Below are positions 1 to 11,220 of a DNA stretch of 64,000 nt, piece by piece. Under the pieces are notes generated by a model. The model had not been told where the DNA came from, ran no database searches, and saw only the letters and a program-made list of their open reading frames with translations. The stretch covers positions 43,720-107,719 of the forward strand of contig JAGHQL010000042.1 of assembly GCA_020080175.1 (NCBI GenBank), written 5' to 3'. The stretch is from Glutinoglossum americanum. Its lineage: Eukaryota > Ascomycota > Geoglossomycetes > Geoglossales > Geoglossaceae. How positions within the stretch are numbered: position 1 is the stretch's first letter; each line of letters opens with the position of its first letter. The position numbers and the translations under genes were made by a program.

Positions 1-478
1 CGTCGAGAGGAATTCCATCTTCTCGCAACCATTGTAGCGGCCCGTGAGGCATGGCTCGCATTGGTGACAGATGATGTTTGGTTCGATGGCCACCCTGTCG
101 CCGACCTTTAGATGGTCCACGGATTCGTGGACCGCTAGTACCAAGCCTGCGGCTTCGTGACCTAGGATGTGGGGACCTTCGACAACCATTGGGCCTACAC
201 GCCCTTGATGCCAGAAGTGTACATCTGATCTAGATTGTGTATCGTTAGTAAAAGAAACTTCGAAATATTTTGAGGGGAAATTTGTGACCGGCTCACCCGC
301 ATATGCCCGTGCTTTGGACAGCGACGGTGGCCTCTCCACGTTTGAGCGAATCGCCATTCTTTGTGCTCTCTAGGCTTGGCTCTGCCTCGGATATCCACAG
401 GCTGTGCGCCGGGTCTGTATAGACGCCTATGTTGCTTTTGGAAGTCGGTACTGGGTGGTCTTGGACCGATTGCAGCAT
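1..478 (-). CDS. L-arabinitol 4-dehydrogenase, N-terminal part (runs off the window)
   Basis: Zinc-dependent medium-chain dehydrogenase that oxidises L-arabinitol to L-xylulose with NAD+ in the fungal L-arabinose pathway; cytosolic. Two exons are visible: 478-297 and 229-1, joined across a 67-nt intron (GTGAGC donor, ACTAAC branch site, CTAG acceptor). The join gives the [13 protein letters not shown] motif with the catalytic zinc Cys, then [15 protein letters not shown], and the structural-zinc Cys cluster [15 protein letters not shown]. The segment [13 protein letters not shown] and the [12 protein letters not shown] stretch favour arabinitol dehydrogenase over xylitol or sorbitol dehydrogenase. 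The frame stays open upstream of 478 but has no ATG there, so 478 is the preferred start. The C-terminal cofactor domain lies outside the window. It diverges from the ATP synthase gene across about 800 bp. Family assignment is from recalled sequences. Confidence 0.85.
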
Positions 479-1296
479 TTTGACTTTGGTGCTTGGTGAC
501 TCGTCTGGATATCTTGCGGAGAAAACCCCTTTCCTGGAGACTAGCACCTATTGATTTTTTCCTTTGGGTGCTCGTGTAGCAGTAGCTTAAGTTGATGACG
601 TAGTGGTAGTTGAATGCGAGGATCGTGGCAGTCTATAGGTGACGATCTTTTGCGATGACCCCAATGGTAAGATCCCCTGTCTCGATCCACCTGCGGAAAG
701 AGATGAGTTTCCCAAGTGCTTCGTCCAACGCCGAATGCTCGTTTTATGGCGATGGTTTTCTCGGTAATTCACTGGTGAGGACATAAACCTGACAGTGGAG
801 CCAATCGTCCGATTGTTTCTGCGCCATGGTGATGCACGTGCCATGATTCCTAAATAGTTATATAACTCCAGGGCTGATAGTTTGTGGTTTGATAAGGGGC
901 ATTGTCCTGGGTTCCACTCGATTTCTTGCTGCAAGACATTCGGGGCTTTGGGACACATTCATCGGTTCTGAGGTCCAGGTGTAATAGTACCGTATATGGC
1001 GGGCATTTTGTTTACCACAAATAAGAGTGGGGTCCATATCGGAAGAAAAGATTTTTGGATTTCCTATCGTGGAGTCTCTTCCTGACATGAACTAGTGGAT
1101 GCGTTTCTGGTGTAATTCTGGTACGTAGTGGATCCGAGGACCGACCCCAAACCGCCAAGACATTTTCAATCTTCCCGAATTTTCCCATCCATCGACACCA
1201 CCAACCATCATTGTTGACCAATTGTCCGTTGAACGACCTTCAACATCTACCTTCCTTTCCGCCCCCCCGGCCCGTTCCCTTGTTGTTACGCCTAGG
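479..1296. promoter_or_regulatory. Shared intergenic region between two divergent genes
   Basis: About 800 bp separate the arabinitol dehydrogenase start (minus) from the preferred ATP synthase g start (plus), so both promoters must lie here. I see no convincing TATA box or other gene. Open frames inside it are short and lack homology I can recognise. If the upstream ATG at 1222 is used, the last 75 bp are coding. Confidence 0.5.
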
Positions 1297-2237
1297 ATGT
1301 CATTGTCGGCCTCACGTGTCTTCCTGCGGCGCTCCCAGTTCATGCTGAGTCGACGGGCTGCGCGAAATAACTCAACAACCGCACAAGCAGCCAGTGCTGC
1401 GTCTGCAACTGCTTCCAGAGCATCGGAGGCGGCGTCTTCAGCTACATCAAAAGCGTCTCAAGGCTTATCTCGTGTCACCTCGTCAGCAGGACCAGCGATC
1501 AGTGGAGCAGCAAAAGGAATTGGGAGAGCTCTGGGGAAGATCGGTGGAAGGACTGGGAGGTTTATATCTTTTGTTGAATGTAAGTTCTTGAGATCTACAG
1601 GAGTGTTAAGCGTTTGTACTCCACTCGACAGGTGGATGTGCCATGTCTGGTTGAGGGATTGGATATGTTGGCTTGGAGAGGAGACTCGGCCTCTGCAAAC
1701 ACAATTGGAGGCGACCACATCCTGGAAACTCCCCCTCATTGCTGTGGTGGAACGAAAATAGGTTTTCGGTTTCGGCGGGCTGGTAGAAGTTCTATGCTAA
1801 CTTGTGCTGTGGCTTTAGCTATGATCCCACCAACCATCTACTATGCTCGGGTCGGGTTGGAGCTGTCAAAATTCGTCTTTCAAGGGCAGAAAATGAATCC
1901 TCCGTAAGTTTAGTCCATACTATGTATCGGGCTAGAGTGAATTTAAAAGCGTTTGCGTATGTGCTAAAATATGGCTCTTGTCAGATCCCTTTCAACTTTC
2001 CAGCAATACTTCCAACCTATTATCCACGCCGTAAGACATCCGGCCAGCGTGCTCTCCTCGAATACAGGCAGTTTGAATCCGTCTAATGTGCTCAACCGTC
2101 TTCGGAATGTCAATCGGCAGCAGCTTGCCGCGGCCGGCGTTGTCACAGCTGAGGTTATTGGATTTTTCACCGTGGGCGAGATGCTGGGGCGATTCAAGAT
2201 TGTGGGTTACCGAGGCGAGAAGCCTGGGCATCATTAA
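1297..2237 (+). CDS. ATP20: Mitochondrial ATP synthase subunit g
   Basis: Small membrane subunit of the Fo sector, needed for ATP synthase dimerisation and cristae shape. Exons 1297-1579, 1819-1903 and 1985-2237 join in phase to a 206-residue protein. The N-terminus (MSLSASRVFLRRSQFMLSRR) is Arg/Ser-rich and acid-free, as expected of a mitochondrial presequence. An Ala/Ser-rich linker follows, then GGRTGRFISFVESMIPP, then TIYYARVGLELSKFVFQ. The single C-terminal membrane helix has the family GxxxG-like segment (AEVIGFFTVGEMLGR) and ends VGYRGEKPGHH. Introns are 239 and 81 nt with GTAAGT donors. An in-frame ATG at 1222 would add 25 residues; the start at 1297 matches the usual fungal N-terminus as I recall it. 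Confident identification. Confidence 0.88.
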
Positions 2238-2603
2238 GGGTTCTTCGAGGGTCTTTTTTGAGAATAAAGAATTGTGATGGGATCTTAATGGATCGGTAAG
2301 AATTCGAGCGTCTTGAATGGTGTCTTGAATGGCGGACTTGGTCAGCAACAACCGTAGAGACGCCCATTGTACTCTTTGCACATAAGTCATTTATTTTTCC
2401 TGTGCTCTAAAATGTACTCTACGCCAAAAAGAAATTCTCTGGTTATGGTTCAAAAGTTTGCCACGTGACCGCCAATTTTCTTCGGCTTTTCCTTTGAACG
2501 AAAACTTCGTGATACGAAAATTGTGGGCATTCTAGGATCTAGCTTAGCTATGAATCTGGGTTCATGTCGAAGCTATTAATTAAATTGCGTGGCTATCCGA
2601 GAT

Positions 2604-4895
2604 ATGGATATATTTAAATTACTCGCCCGATCGACCAACCTTAAGACGACAGCCTCCAGCTCTCCCCAGTCAACCTTACCATCCAGTGGTGCTCGACAAA
2701 ACCCTCAACTATTTGGAAACGATGACGAGAACCTGTGCCGATCAAGACAGAAGGGTAAAAAGCGGAAAAGGGGCAGATCTACAGCAGATGACTCGGGCGC
2801 AATTCCTGAGGAGCTGGACTTTTTCGGTAACAAAAGTGCGAGGATAGATCGGCTTGAGGGTACTCTCTCGGGACCCCAGGATCGTCCCTCAAACATAACC
2901 CTAGAAAGGGAAGAGAGGGAAAGAGATAGCACTATTGCTTTGGGTACTGAGATCCTGGATGAAGAAGAGTGCCGTCGTATCCTTAAGTCGCATAAGCTAA
3001 AGATCACACTACTTTCATCTCCAGAGAAGCAGAAGAAGGGCCGTAAGGTTGACACAACAAATACGTCCACTAGTAACGGGAAGGCTCACCCGCAGCTCTT
3101 CCCTCAGCCTCTGACATCTTTCGATCAGCTATTGTCCAGATACAAAATAGCCGGAAGGTTGGCACAGAATATTGTGAATCAAGGATACAACCTTCCCACA
3201 GAGGTGCAGCTCGGTAGCTTGCCGTTACTGTTGGAATCAAACGAAGCGGAGTTGGTAGGTTTCCAAGACCCGTTGAAGAGGAAGGATGACATAAAAAGAC
3301 GAGGGGAAAAGATGCAAGCCGGGACAGATCTCCTGGCTGTGGCGCCGACTGGTAGTGGTAAGACGCTCTCATACCTGATACCTGTGCTAGATGGGTTGCT
3401 ACGGGAAAGGCGGATACCGGATGGCTCGGATCATGATATGGAAAGGGATGTTAAAGCCATTGTTATTGCCCCAACAAAAGAGTTGGCAAAGCAGATCTTA
3501 AACGAGGCTCGGAAACTCGTGGTTGGTACGGGTATCAAGGTGGCTGGAATGCGTAAAGGCATGGTGGTTTCGAAAGGCACTGAAGTTGATGGCAACGGCA
3601 ATCATGACTACGGTTACGATCACGATGGAGAAGGAGATACAGGAGGTGAAACCATCAGCCCCGACGACGATGAGTTAGAGGACGATGGAGTCAGATTACG
3701 GAAAAAGCACCCGGGGCAGTTAGTCAGGGCGCATGTGCTGATATCGACTCCATTGACGCTACTTCACGCAATCACGAATGGCGTTAGTGGCTCAACATCT
3801 CCCCTTCCTATTGTACGATACCTAGTGCTGGACGAGGCAGATGTTCTTTTAGACCCGCTTTTTCGATCGCAAACGTTGGGAATCTGGGGAGCGTGCAACA
3901 ACCCGCATCTCCGTGTTAGTCTTTGGTCTGCAACCATGGGCTCCAGCGTCGAAACCCTTGCTCAATCTACCATCTCAACGAGGAGAAAATCATTAGGTCT
4001 TTTATCAGCCAGATTTATTCGGCTGGTGGTTGGCCTTAAGGACTCCGCCATCCCTAACATATCCCACAGGTTAACCTATGCCGCCACCGAGCAAGGCAAG
4101 CTTCTTGCCTTCCGCCAACTCCTGCATCCCACTGCATCATCCACCGATTCCGCTCCACCGCTCCGCCCGCCGTTTCTGGTGTTCACCCAGACCATTCCCC
4201 GGGCCATCGCATTGCACTCCGAGCTGCTCTATGACATCCCTGCTGAAGCTGGCGGCTCTTCTCGTATCGCAGTCTTACATTCCGACCTCTCCGAACTGCA
4301 GAGGGACCGTATTATGACCCGCTTCCGTAAGGGGGAGGTCTGGGTGCTCATTACGACAGACCTCCTAGCTCGTGGTATTGACTTTCGTGGCATCAATGGC
4401 GTCGTCAACTATGATGTCCCGAACTCCGGCGCAGCATATATCCATCGTGTGGGACGTACTGGGCGGGCTGGTAGAGATGGTGGCGTGGCTGTGACACTCT
4501 ATACAAAAGAGGATATACCATACATCAAAAATGTCGCGAACATCATCGCTGCGAGCGAAAAGCTGAGTGGGAAGAGCAAAGATGCCCAGGGGGGCCTGCA
4601 GAGGTGGCTACTAGACATGCTTCCGACCCCAACTAAGAATGACAAGAAGCGCCTGAAGCTGCATGGTGTTGAGGAGCGCCGAGCCAGTATGGCTGGGCGA
4701 GACTCTAAATCCGCTAGGAAGATGCGTATCAGTACGAAAAGTGGCTTTGATCGCCGGATGGAGCATAATAGGAGCGGGACCGTGCACCGGAGACGCCAGG
4801 TTGTCAGGAGCAGAGATGATGCCGTCCATGGCGTTAATGACGAAGATTATCTTAGTGAGGGAGCTGGTAGCGAGTGGAGTGGCTTTGACGACTGA
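2604..4895 (+). CDS. ROK1: ATP-dependent RNA helicase ROK1 (DEAD-box)
   Basis: Nucleolar DEAD-box helicase for 18S rRNA maturation and small-subunit assembly. Intronless, 763 residues. The start at 2604 gives MDIFKLL, matching the recalled yeast Rok1 beginning MDIFRVL; the frame is open 15 nt further up but only from GTG. An ELDFF motif sits near residue 75, as in yeast. Helicase motifs in order: Q-motif-like PTEVQ, motif I APTGSGKT (about 247), PTKELA, STPLTLL, DEAD (about 410), SAT (about 442), LLARGIDF (about 583) and HRVGRTGRAGR (about 613). The tail is basic, then acidic. It is longer than yeast Rok1 (about 560) because of an extended N-terminus and an acidic Asp/Gly/His-rich insert between motifs Ia and Ib (about residues 325-362). 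Very likely an intact housekeeping gene. Confidence 0.95.
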   Translation: MDIFKLLARSTNLKTTASSSPQSTLPSSGARQNPQLFGNDDENLCRSRQKGKKRKRGRSTADDSGAIPEELDFFGNKSARIDRLEGTLSGPQDRPSNITLEREERERDSTIALGTEILDEEECRRILKSHKLKITLLSSPEKQKKGRKVDTTNTSTSNGKAHPQLFPQPLTSFDQLLSRYKIAGRLAQNIVNQGYNLPTEVQLGSLPLLLESNEAELVGFQDPLKRKDDIKRRGEKMQAGTDLLAVAPTGSGKTLSYLIPVLDGLLRERRIPDGSDHDMERDVKAIVIAPTKELAKQILNEARKLVVGTGIKVAGMRKGMVVSKGTEVDGNGNHDYGYDHDGEGDTGGETISPDDDELEDDGVRLRKKHPGQLVRAHVLISTPLTLLHAITNGVSGSTSPLPIVRYLVLDEADVLLDPLFRSQTLGIWGACNNPHLRVSLWSATMGSSVETLAQSTISTRRKSLGLLSARFIRLVVGLKDSAIPNISHRLTYAATEQGKLLAFRQLLHPTASSTDSAPPLRPPFLVFTQTIPRAIALHSELLYDIPAEAGGSSRIAVLHSDLSELQRDRIMTRFRKGEVWVLITTDLLARGIDFRGINGVVNYDVPNSGAAYIHRVGRTGRAGRDGGVAVTLYTKEDIPYIKNVANIIAASEKLSGKSKDAQGGLQRWLLDMLPTPTKNDKKRLKLHGVEERRASMAGRDSKSARKMRISTKSGFDRRMEHNRSGTVHRRRQVVRSRDDAVHGVNDEDYLSEGAGSEWSGFDD

Positions 4896-5284
4896 ACAAT
4901 GGACTTTTTATACATCTATGGTTTTCTAGAGGCTTATGGGGTACCTTGAGGGTAAAGAAACATCTATTCTCTTTCCATGTGGGGATGAAAAACCGTGGGA
5001 AGAGGGGAAGGGGGCCTCTTCGGTCATATCAGAAGCTGTCACATGACCTTACATGAAACTAAATACATGTAAACTCATAGAATTGTATAAGAAATCGCGT
5101 AGAATACCCGATGGACGTGATATTAGAAAGAGGGGTACTTTGGCGCATTGAAAATTTCTTTCTCTGAAACCTTGCCATCGCTGCCGTCGTAATGTTAACC
5201 GAGCTGATACAGCGATGAGGATGTCACGATAGCGAGAAAACTCTTTCCCTTCTAGTACAGGCCCTTAACTACATAGTCTCCGCC

Positions 5285-6580
5285 ATGGTGAGACAGCGAG
5301 CCCCTTCCCAGTCATCGACGAATTCATCGGTGCCAGAGCGGGATCAGGTTTGTTCCTCTGAGACCTTTACGCCGCCTGCTCCTGTTCCCTAAGCTGACTT
5401 AAATTTCCTCGTTTCTCGACGTAGGAACTTGGTAGTATGTACGACTACCTCGCAAAGATTATATTACTTGGACCCAGTGGGTCGGGAAAGTGGGTTTATC
5501 TCTGGCGATGTGGATCCACGGTCGTGGATAGCGGATTAAAGCTTATTATTCGCGGATGTTAGGTCATGTTTACTTCACCGATTTATCAAGGATGAGTGTA
5601 TGGATACCGCCTCTAACTAACGTGAAAGTTGTGGTTTGGGTGGGGGCTTACGGTGTGGAAAATAGGGAGAGTGCTATCGTCACAGACTATTGGTGTGGAG
5701 TTTGCGTCTAAGATTATCAAGGTCGGCACGGGGCATCAGAGGAAACGAATAAAGCTACAAGTGAGGCGCGATTTCAAGCTACACTTGGTGGATGAGGGGC
5801 TAATAATAGTTTATTGCTATACAGCTCTGGGATACTGCCGGTACAGAGAGGTTCCGCTCCGTATCACGATCTTATTATCGTGGGGCTGCTGGCGCGTTGC
5901 TGGTCTACGATATTGCATCGCATCCCTCATTTGCGTCGCTCCCAACGTTCCTCAATGATGCTCGTGCTCTAGCATCACCAAATCTTACCCTCCTCCTTGT
6001 TGGAAACAAATCAGACCTTGCATCGACTCATGCCAACGGCTCACTACTCGATGCGCCAATCCCACCGGCCACTCCTTCGAGTGTTAGCAGCAAGACATCG
6101 TCACTCCTATTTAGTGGAGGCAACTCTTTGCCGAACACTCCTGCTGTCGGTTTGGGAACAAGGAGCGCAGCGACGATAGCACCGGAGGGAAGAGAAGTCC
6201 TACCGGAGGAGGCATCTCGGTGGGCTTCTGCTATGAATATACCAGTCTGTGTTGAAACATCAGCGTACACCGGGGAGAACGTGGAGGAGGTATTCAACCG
6301 ATTGGCGCGGATGATCCTAACAAAGATTGAGCTTGGAGAAGTGGATCCCGATGACCCGCAGAGTGGGATACAGTATGGCGATAGCGGTGCGTGGGGCACA
6401 GGGGCTAGTGATGGGGGAAGCATCAAGAGTGGGATGACCGTTGAGGATGGAGTTAGCGGAGGTAGACGGAGACGAAGAGGTGGAGCGAGAGGGGGTGCGA
6501 ATGGATGGATGGGAGGGATGAGAGAGTGGGAAGGCGTCTTTCGGCTAGATAGTCGAAGGCGGAAGCGTGGATGCTGTTGA
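5285..6580 (+). CDS. Rab-family GTPase, Rab4/Ypt4 type
   Basis: Small GTPase of endosomal recycling. Five exons (5285-5347, 5425-5489, 5563-5597, 5666-5760, 5825-6580) join in phase to 337 residues. Motifs: P-loop GPSGSGKS (37-44), [12 protein letters not shown], effector region [13 protein letters not shown]3 WDTAGTERF, then [17 protein letters not shown]4 VGNKSDL, and [14 protein letters not shown]. The [17 protein letters not shown] stretch is characteristic of Rab4. The C-terminus ends in Cys-Cys for geranylgeranylation. Two oddities: the catalytic Gln after DTAG is Thr, and about 60 low-complexity residues follow NKSD, plus a Gly/Arg-rich stretch before the tail. The total is far longer than the usual 210-220 residues. 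Exon 1 is short and Ser-rich. Its function in this fungus is inferred from family only. Confidence 0.87.
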
Positions 6581-7351
6581 TGATTGCCGTTGCTAGGCAG
6601 TGCTCCGGTCCCGCTCTTATTAGACACGCTTTATGTGGAATTACGGAATGCCTGGCTCGGCCGCTATTACGTCAGGTAGAGGTTTTCCGAGGGTCACAAG
6701 GCGGATTATATACACTTTTTCTGCGGCGTTTACAGGGATTTTCTTGTCTAGCTAGGTGGCCTAGACCCGTGAAATATCCTGGCATCTGGGGCGTTCTTTT
6801 GTTTTCCCCTTCCACCATCTCTTATGCAGACTATCGATATCTCTCTGCACTTAATATTTCCTAAATTTCGTCTGGTACGTTTTTAGACTGTCGCTACTAC
6901 TTGTACCACCATGAAATAAACACCCCCGATTGTCTGGTAATGAGGGAAGATACATAGTAATGATTAATTAATTTCGGGAGAGGTTCATTTATTTGTGCGC
7001 AAACCTCAAAATCTGGTTAACTGTTAGAGATTGGGATTACAAGGTCCATGCACATGACCGGGGCGACATCACAACTCAGTGAACGATTGTTCTAAGCCCT
7101 GGTCGGCCGTCAATTACCCAATCTGACCGCGAAGAGGGGATATTCCGTATGGAATGCTCTGAATTGCTGCAGATGTTTGTCTGGAAGTGGTTACCGAAGG
7201 TACATACATAACCCACCCTGGAGGTCTACTAGGTGATCCCCTACACTTTTAACATGATTACGAGACAGACGTTATCGGCACAGAAACCACTACCTCTAAG
7301 AAAGGATCATAAGAATAGCGAGTCCTCCAATTCCCCTCCGACATACCCACA
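6581..7351. other. Intergenic, no gene seen
   Basis: About 770 bp between the Rab gene and beta-mannosidase. It holds the Rab 3' end and the mannosidase promoter. Only short open frames are present, and no repeat or RNA gene was recognised. Confidence 0.5.
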
Positions 7352-10216
7352 ATGGCGAAACGTATTGTCAAGCCCTTGAAACAGGGCTGGACGTTCAAAC
7401 AGGCAGATGACGAGGCTTCGATGTATCTTCCCGTTGCTCAATTTCCTACGAATGTCCACCTTGACCTCCTCGCCAACGGGCTGATCCCAGATCCGTTCTT
7501 CGCGAAAAACGAGACAGATGTACAATGGGTGGGCGAGAAGTCGTGGAAATACCGCGTTATATTCCAATCACCCAGCATTCTCACTGGCAACAGCAGGCAA
7601 AAGAAGGCTGTACTGGAATTTGATGGATTGGATACATATGCGACGGTGGTGCTTAATGGGGTCGAGATCCTGAAGACGGACAATATGTTCGTTCCCGAGA
7701 GAGTGGAAGTTTCAGAGCTTCTAGTAAGGGAGGAAGCCAGGGAGAATAGATTGGAGATTACATTTGAGAGCGCTTACCTAGTTGGGAAGAGGATTCCTGA
7801 GATGTACCCGAAACACCACTGGGGTTGCTGGAATGGCGATCCTAGTAGGTTGGCGGTGAGGAAAGCACAGTATCACTATGTGGGTCTCTGCCACTGACAG
7901 ATTTTGCCGCCTGTGAGGACAGGCTGCTAATTGGGGTGTTTGCCCTAGGGGTGGGATTGGGGTCCAACGCTTCTTTCATGCGGGCCATGGCGTCCTGTCA
8001 ATCTTGAGGTGTACGAGTCTCGAATTGCAGATCTTCACTTCACAGCGGACGTGAAACAGTCTCTGAAATCCGCTGAGATCCTCGTAAGAGCAGACATCGA
8101 GGGACTAGCTACAACTGTGAAGTTTGATATCCTGCTGAAGGATAAGGTGGTTGGTACAGAGGTAGCTGAAGCGAGCCACGGTACTGCCACTGCTACCTTC
8201 TTAACGCAAAACCCTGAGTTATGGTATCCCGCGGGTTATGGGATGCAGCCACTATACACCCTGACAGCTAGGCTTTTCGCCGGCTGCGAAGAGGTGGATG
8301 CTGAGAGCAAACGATTCGGTCTCCGGAGGTTGAACGTAGTGCAACGGAAACTCGTCGATGCCCCCGGAACTACATTTTTCTTCGAAGTCAATAGTATCCC
8401 AATTTTCTGTGGCGGAAGCAACTGGATTCCAGCGGATAGCTTCGTCCCTCGAATAAGCAGGGATAAATACCGGGACTGGGTCAGGTTGGCCGTTGAGGGC
8501 AACCAACGCATGATTCGAGTGTGGGGTGGCGGCATTTTTGAAGAACAAGGCTTCTACGACTCTTGCGACGAGATGGGTCTCCTGGTCTGGCAAGACTTCC
8601 TCTTTGGTTGCGGTAACTATCCTGCGTATCCTGAATTCCTCAAGTCTGTCGAACGCGAAGCGATCGCCAATGTGAAACTTCTACGGCATCATCCTTCGAT
8701 CGTTATCTTTGCCGGTAACAATGAGGACTACCAGTACCAAGAGTCTGAGAACTTGGACTATGACCCTGAGGACCACGACCCGCAGAGTTGGTTAAAGAGC
8801 TCGTTTCCGGCGAGGTATATCTATGAGAAGCTGCTCGTGGATGTAACCAAGGAGCACGCGCCGGGGACTTACTATCACTTTGGGTCGCCATGGGGTGGAA
8901 AGAACACGCGGGACCCTACAATTGGGGATATTCATCAGTGGAATGGTGAGGTCCGGGTAACTAAATCGAAATGATGTTGAGCTAATTTGTATGGTTATAT
9001 AGTCTGGCATGGGACTCAAGAGAAATACCAGGATTTTGACAAGCTCATCGGCCGCTTCGTCTCAGAGTTCGGCATGGAGGCATTCCCGAATATCAAGACG
9101 GTCGATAGCTATCTCCCGAAGGGGTGTATGGAAAGGTACCCGCAATCGTCTACGGTCGACTTTCACAACAAAGCCGCTGGCCATGAGAGAAGAATCGCGT
9201 TGTAAGCTGACGCTCATGTTATTGTAGTGGGGCAGATAAACTTACCATTGGGAGCAGATACCTTGTGGAAAACATGCAATACAAATTCGACCCCATAGAA
9301 CAGTTTATCTACTGTACCCAACTCATGCAAGCCGAGTGTCTCAGTAGCGCTTACAGACTCTGGAAACGGCAATGGAAAGGCCCAGGCCGCGAGTATTGCG
9401 CTGGTGCCCTAGTGTGGCAGCTCAACGATTGCTGGCCTGTGACATCTTGGTGAGTAAAACCTTCCGGGAGTTTCACCTAACCCACTTGTGCCCTTGTATT
9501 CTCCAGGAAAGTGACGGCCAACTAATCGGCGGAGTAGGGCGATTGTAGACTATTATCTCCGCCCTAAGCACGCCTACTATGCCATAAAGCGAGAACTCGC
9601 CCCCGTCACTATTGGCCTCAAACGCACCACCACTACTCTCTTTCCCCCAGATAACAAATACTCCCGTATCCCCCTAGGGATATCCCACAAAATTTCGATG
9701 TGGGCCACCAATCTTTCCACCAAGTCTCGCACTGTCAGTGTCTCCATCAGAGCCTTTGACGTCACTACCGGAGCTGAAATCTACAACGCTGCTGTTCGGG
9801 AGAAGATTATCCTTCCTCCAAACTGTAGCATCGAGATCATAGAGCTTGATGTCCCGGTCCAGGGAAACAGTGAGGATGCGCATATGAAAACCGTTATCGC
9901 AGCTTACCTCCATGACTCGTCATCCGGGAGACAGCTCGCCCGGTACGTCAGCTGGCCAGATCCACTGAAATACGTTCCCCTGCAGCAGCCAAAACACCTT
10001 CAGCTCAGGATCGCGCCGGACGCGCAGAGTGTAGAGGTGAGCGCAGAGATTCCGGTCAAGGGGATTGCGTTGGAGGCTGCAGATGGGGAGGCGGAAGAGC
10101 TGGTGTGGGATGATAACTGTGTGGATATTGTGCCTGGAGAGGCGGTTGTGTTAGGGGTTAGGGGTTTGAAGGTGGGGGAAGAGGAGAGGGTGAGGGTGAG
10201 GTATCTAGGGCTCTGA
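7352..10216 (+). CDS. Beta-mannosidase, glycoside hydrolase family 2 (intracellular, MndB type)
   Basis: Releases beta-1,4-linked mannose from non-reducing ends of mannan- or N-glycan-derived oligosaccharides. Five exons (7352-7879, 7949-8945, 9003-9201, 9258-9449, 9538-10216) join in phase to 864 residues. No signal peptide, which fits the cytosolic MndB clade. The N-terminal jelly roll has FDGLDTYATVVLNG; the Ig-like part begins GWDWGPTLLSCGPWRPV; the TIM barrel carries IRVWGGGIFE and WQDFLFGCGNYP. The acid/base Glu is in AGNNEDYQY (about E435) and the nucleophile in SEFGMEAFP (about E530), followed by ALVWQLNDCWPVTSW. The C-terminal beta-domain is complete and ends at 10216. Introns are 57-88 nt. 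Both catalytic residues are present, so the enzyme should be active. Neighbours do not suggest a mannan-use cluster. Confidence 0.92.
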
Positions 10217-10679
10217 GGCCTCAGGGAGGCACTCGGCGTCGATAGAATTATCACTACCCATCGCTTGGTCTACTACACTATCTTCCTAACCAATTCTGAG
10301 CTATCTTCTCATTAGCATCCACGCTTAGGTAAGTTGAAATTTCCTAGCGGTTAGCCTAGATGTCTTCCCACTCTCATTATTAATGAATTGACTATCCTTC
10401 TTAGTTCCTGAGTAGAGATACTAAGTTTTGGACAAGAATTGGATAGAGCTTTGCTGATATCGGATGGGTAACTCTCCCAAAACAGGACTTTGGGCTATCG
10501 CGCAGATTCTGGCTCGAATAGTCAACCTGTCTGCGTAATTGAAGCCTATCTCTCACTTTCGGCTCGGTTCCTACTTCAATTCCACACCTTCCTGTACTTA
10601 TCCTAGCTCAACCTACTCTAGTTCTTTCTATCGATCTACACAATCATCATGCCTATACGCCATCTCCTAGTTACGGTCC

Positions 10680-11220
10680 CTCTCGCGCGCCCCTGTTCCA
10701 TGCGGTGCGCAAAGAGCTACTAGACGGATCCGAAGCTCGAATGCGACTGCAGCAATACTGTTAATGGCAAATTCCATAGGTGCTGCCGCTGTCACTTCCT
10801 TCGAAAGAAATATGTTTTGGTAGTGTCTGCCTTTTCCCTCCTCACTTTGCCTTCACTTTGCCAGGCCAATATCACAGAGGTCTCAAATCACTTCGTGTGC
10901 GCGCTCGACCGACTAGAGAGTGTAGTTAGTGCATACAATACAGCTTTAGCCAAGTGCTCTAAGACGGGTCAAAGCCAGACTGATTCCGCTTCCCCCGCTG
11001 CTGCTTTGATATCAGCATCGTCGAAACTCTGGGTCCGTCAGCTGGCATTTACTCGTCGTATAGATAGGTTTTTTTTGCCTTCCCCACGCTGAGGATCGCC
11101 TGGAGCGCGCGATTGCTGTCGGAGAACCAGCTGCGCAAGCGCTTGAGGGCATCGTTGAGGCGTTTCGTTATCATATGAGTTTTCCCTCTGGCTTGACTAA
11201 TCGTTCATTCGTCCTGAAAC
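10680..11220 (+). pseudogene. Possible decayed coding relic of unknown origin
   Basis: Several short protein-like stretches occur in different plus-strand frames: a charged segment around 10,690-10,755 (HAVRKELLDGSEARMRLQQY), one around 10,870-11,030 (ALDRLESVVSAYNTAL) and one around 11,090-11,180 (AEDRLERAIAVGEPAAQAL). Each is amphipathic and helical-looking, but stops and frame changes separate them and none begins with a good ATG. I do not recognise a family. This may be a dead gene, a spliced gene whose introns I cannot place, or chance. Confidence 0.2.

Noticed and set aside
479-547. Upstream extension of the arabinitol dehydrogenase frame
   Set aside because: The extended frame begins with GTG, not ATG; the ATG at 478 gives a sensible fungal N-terminus.
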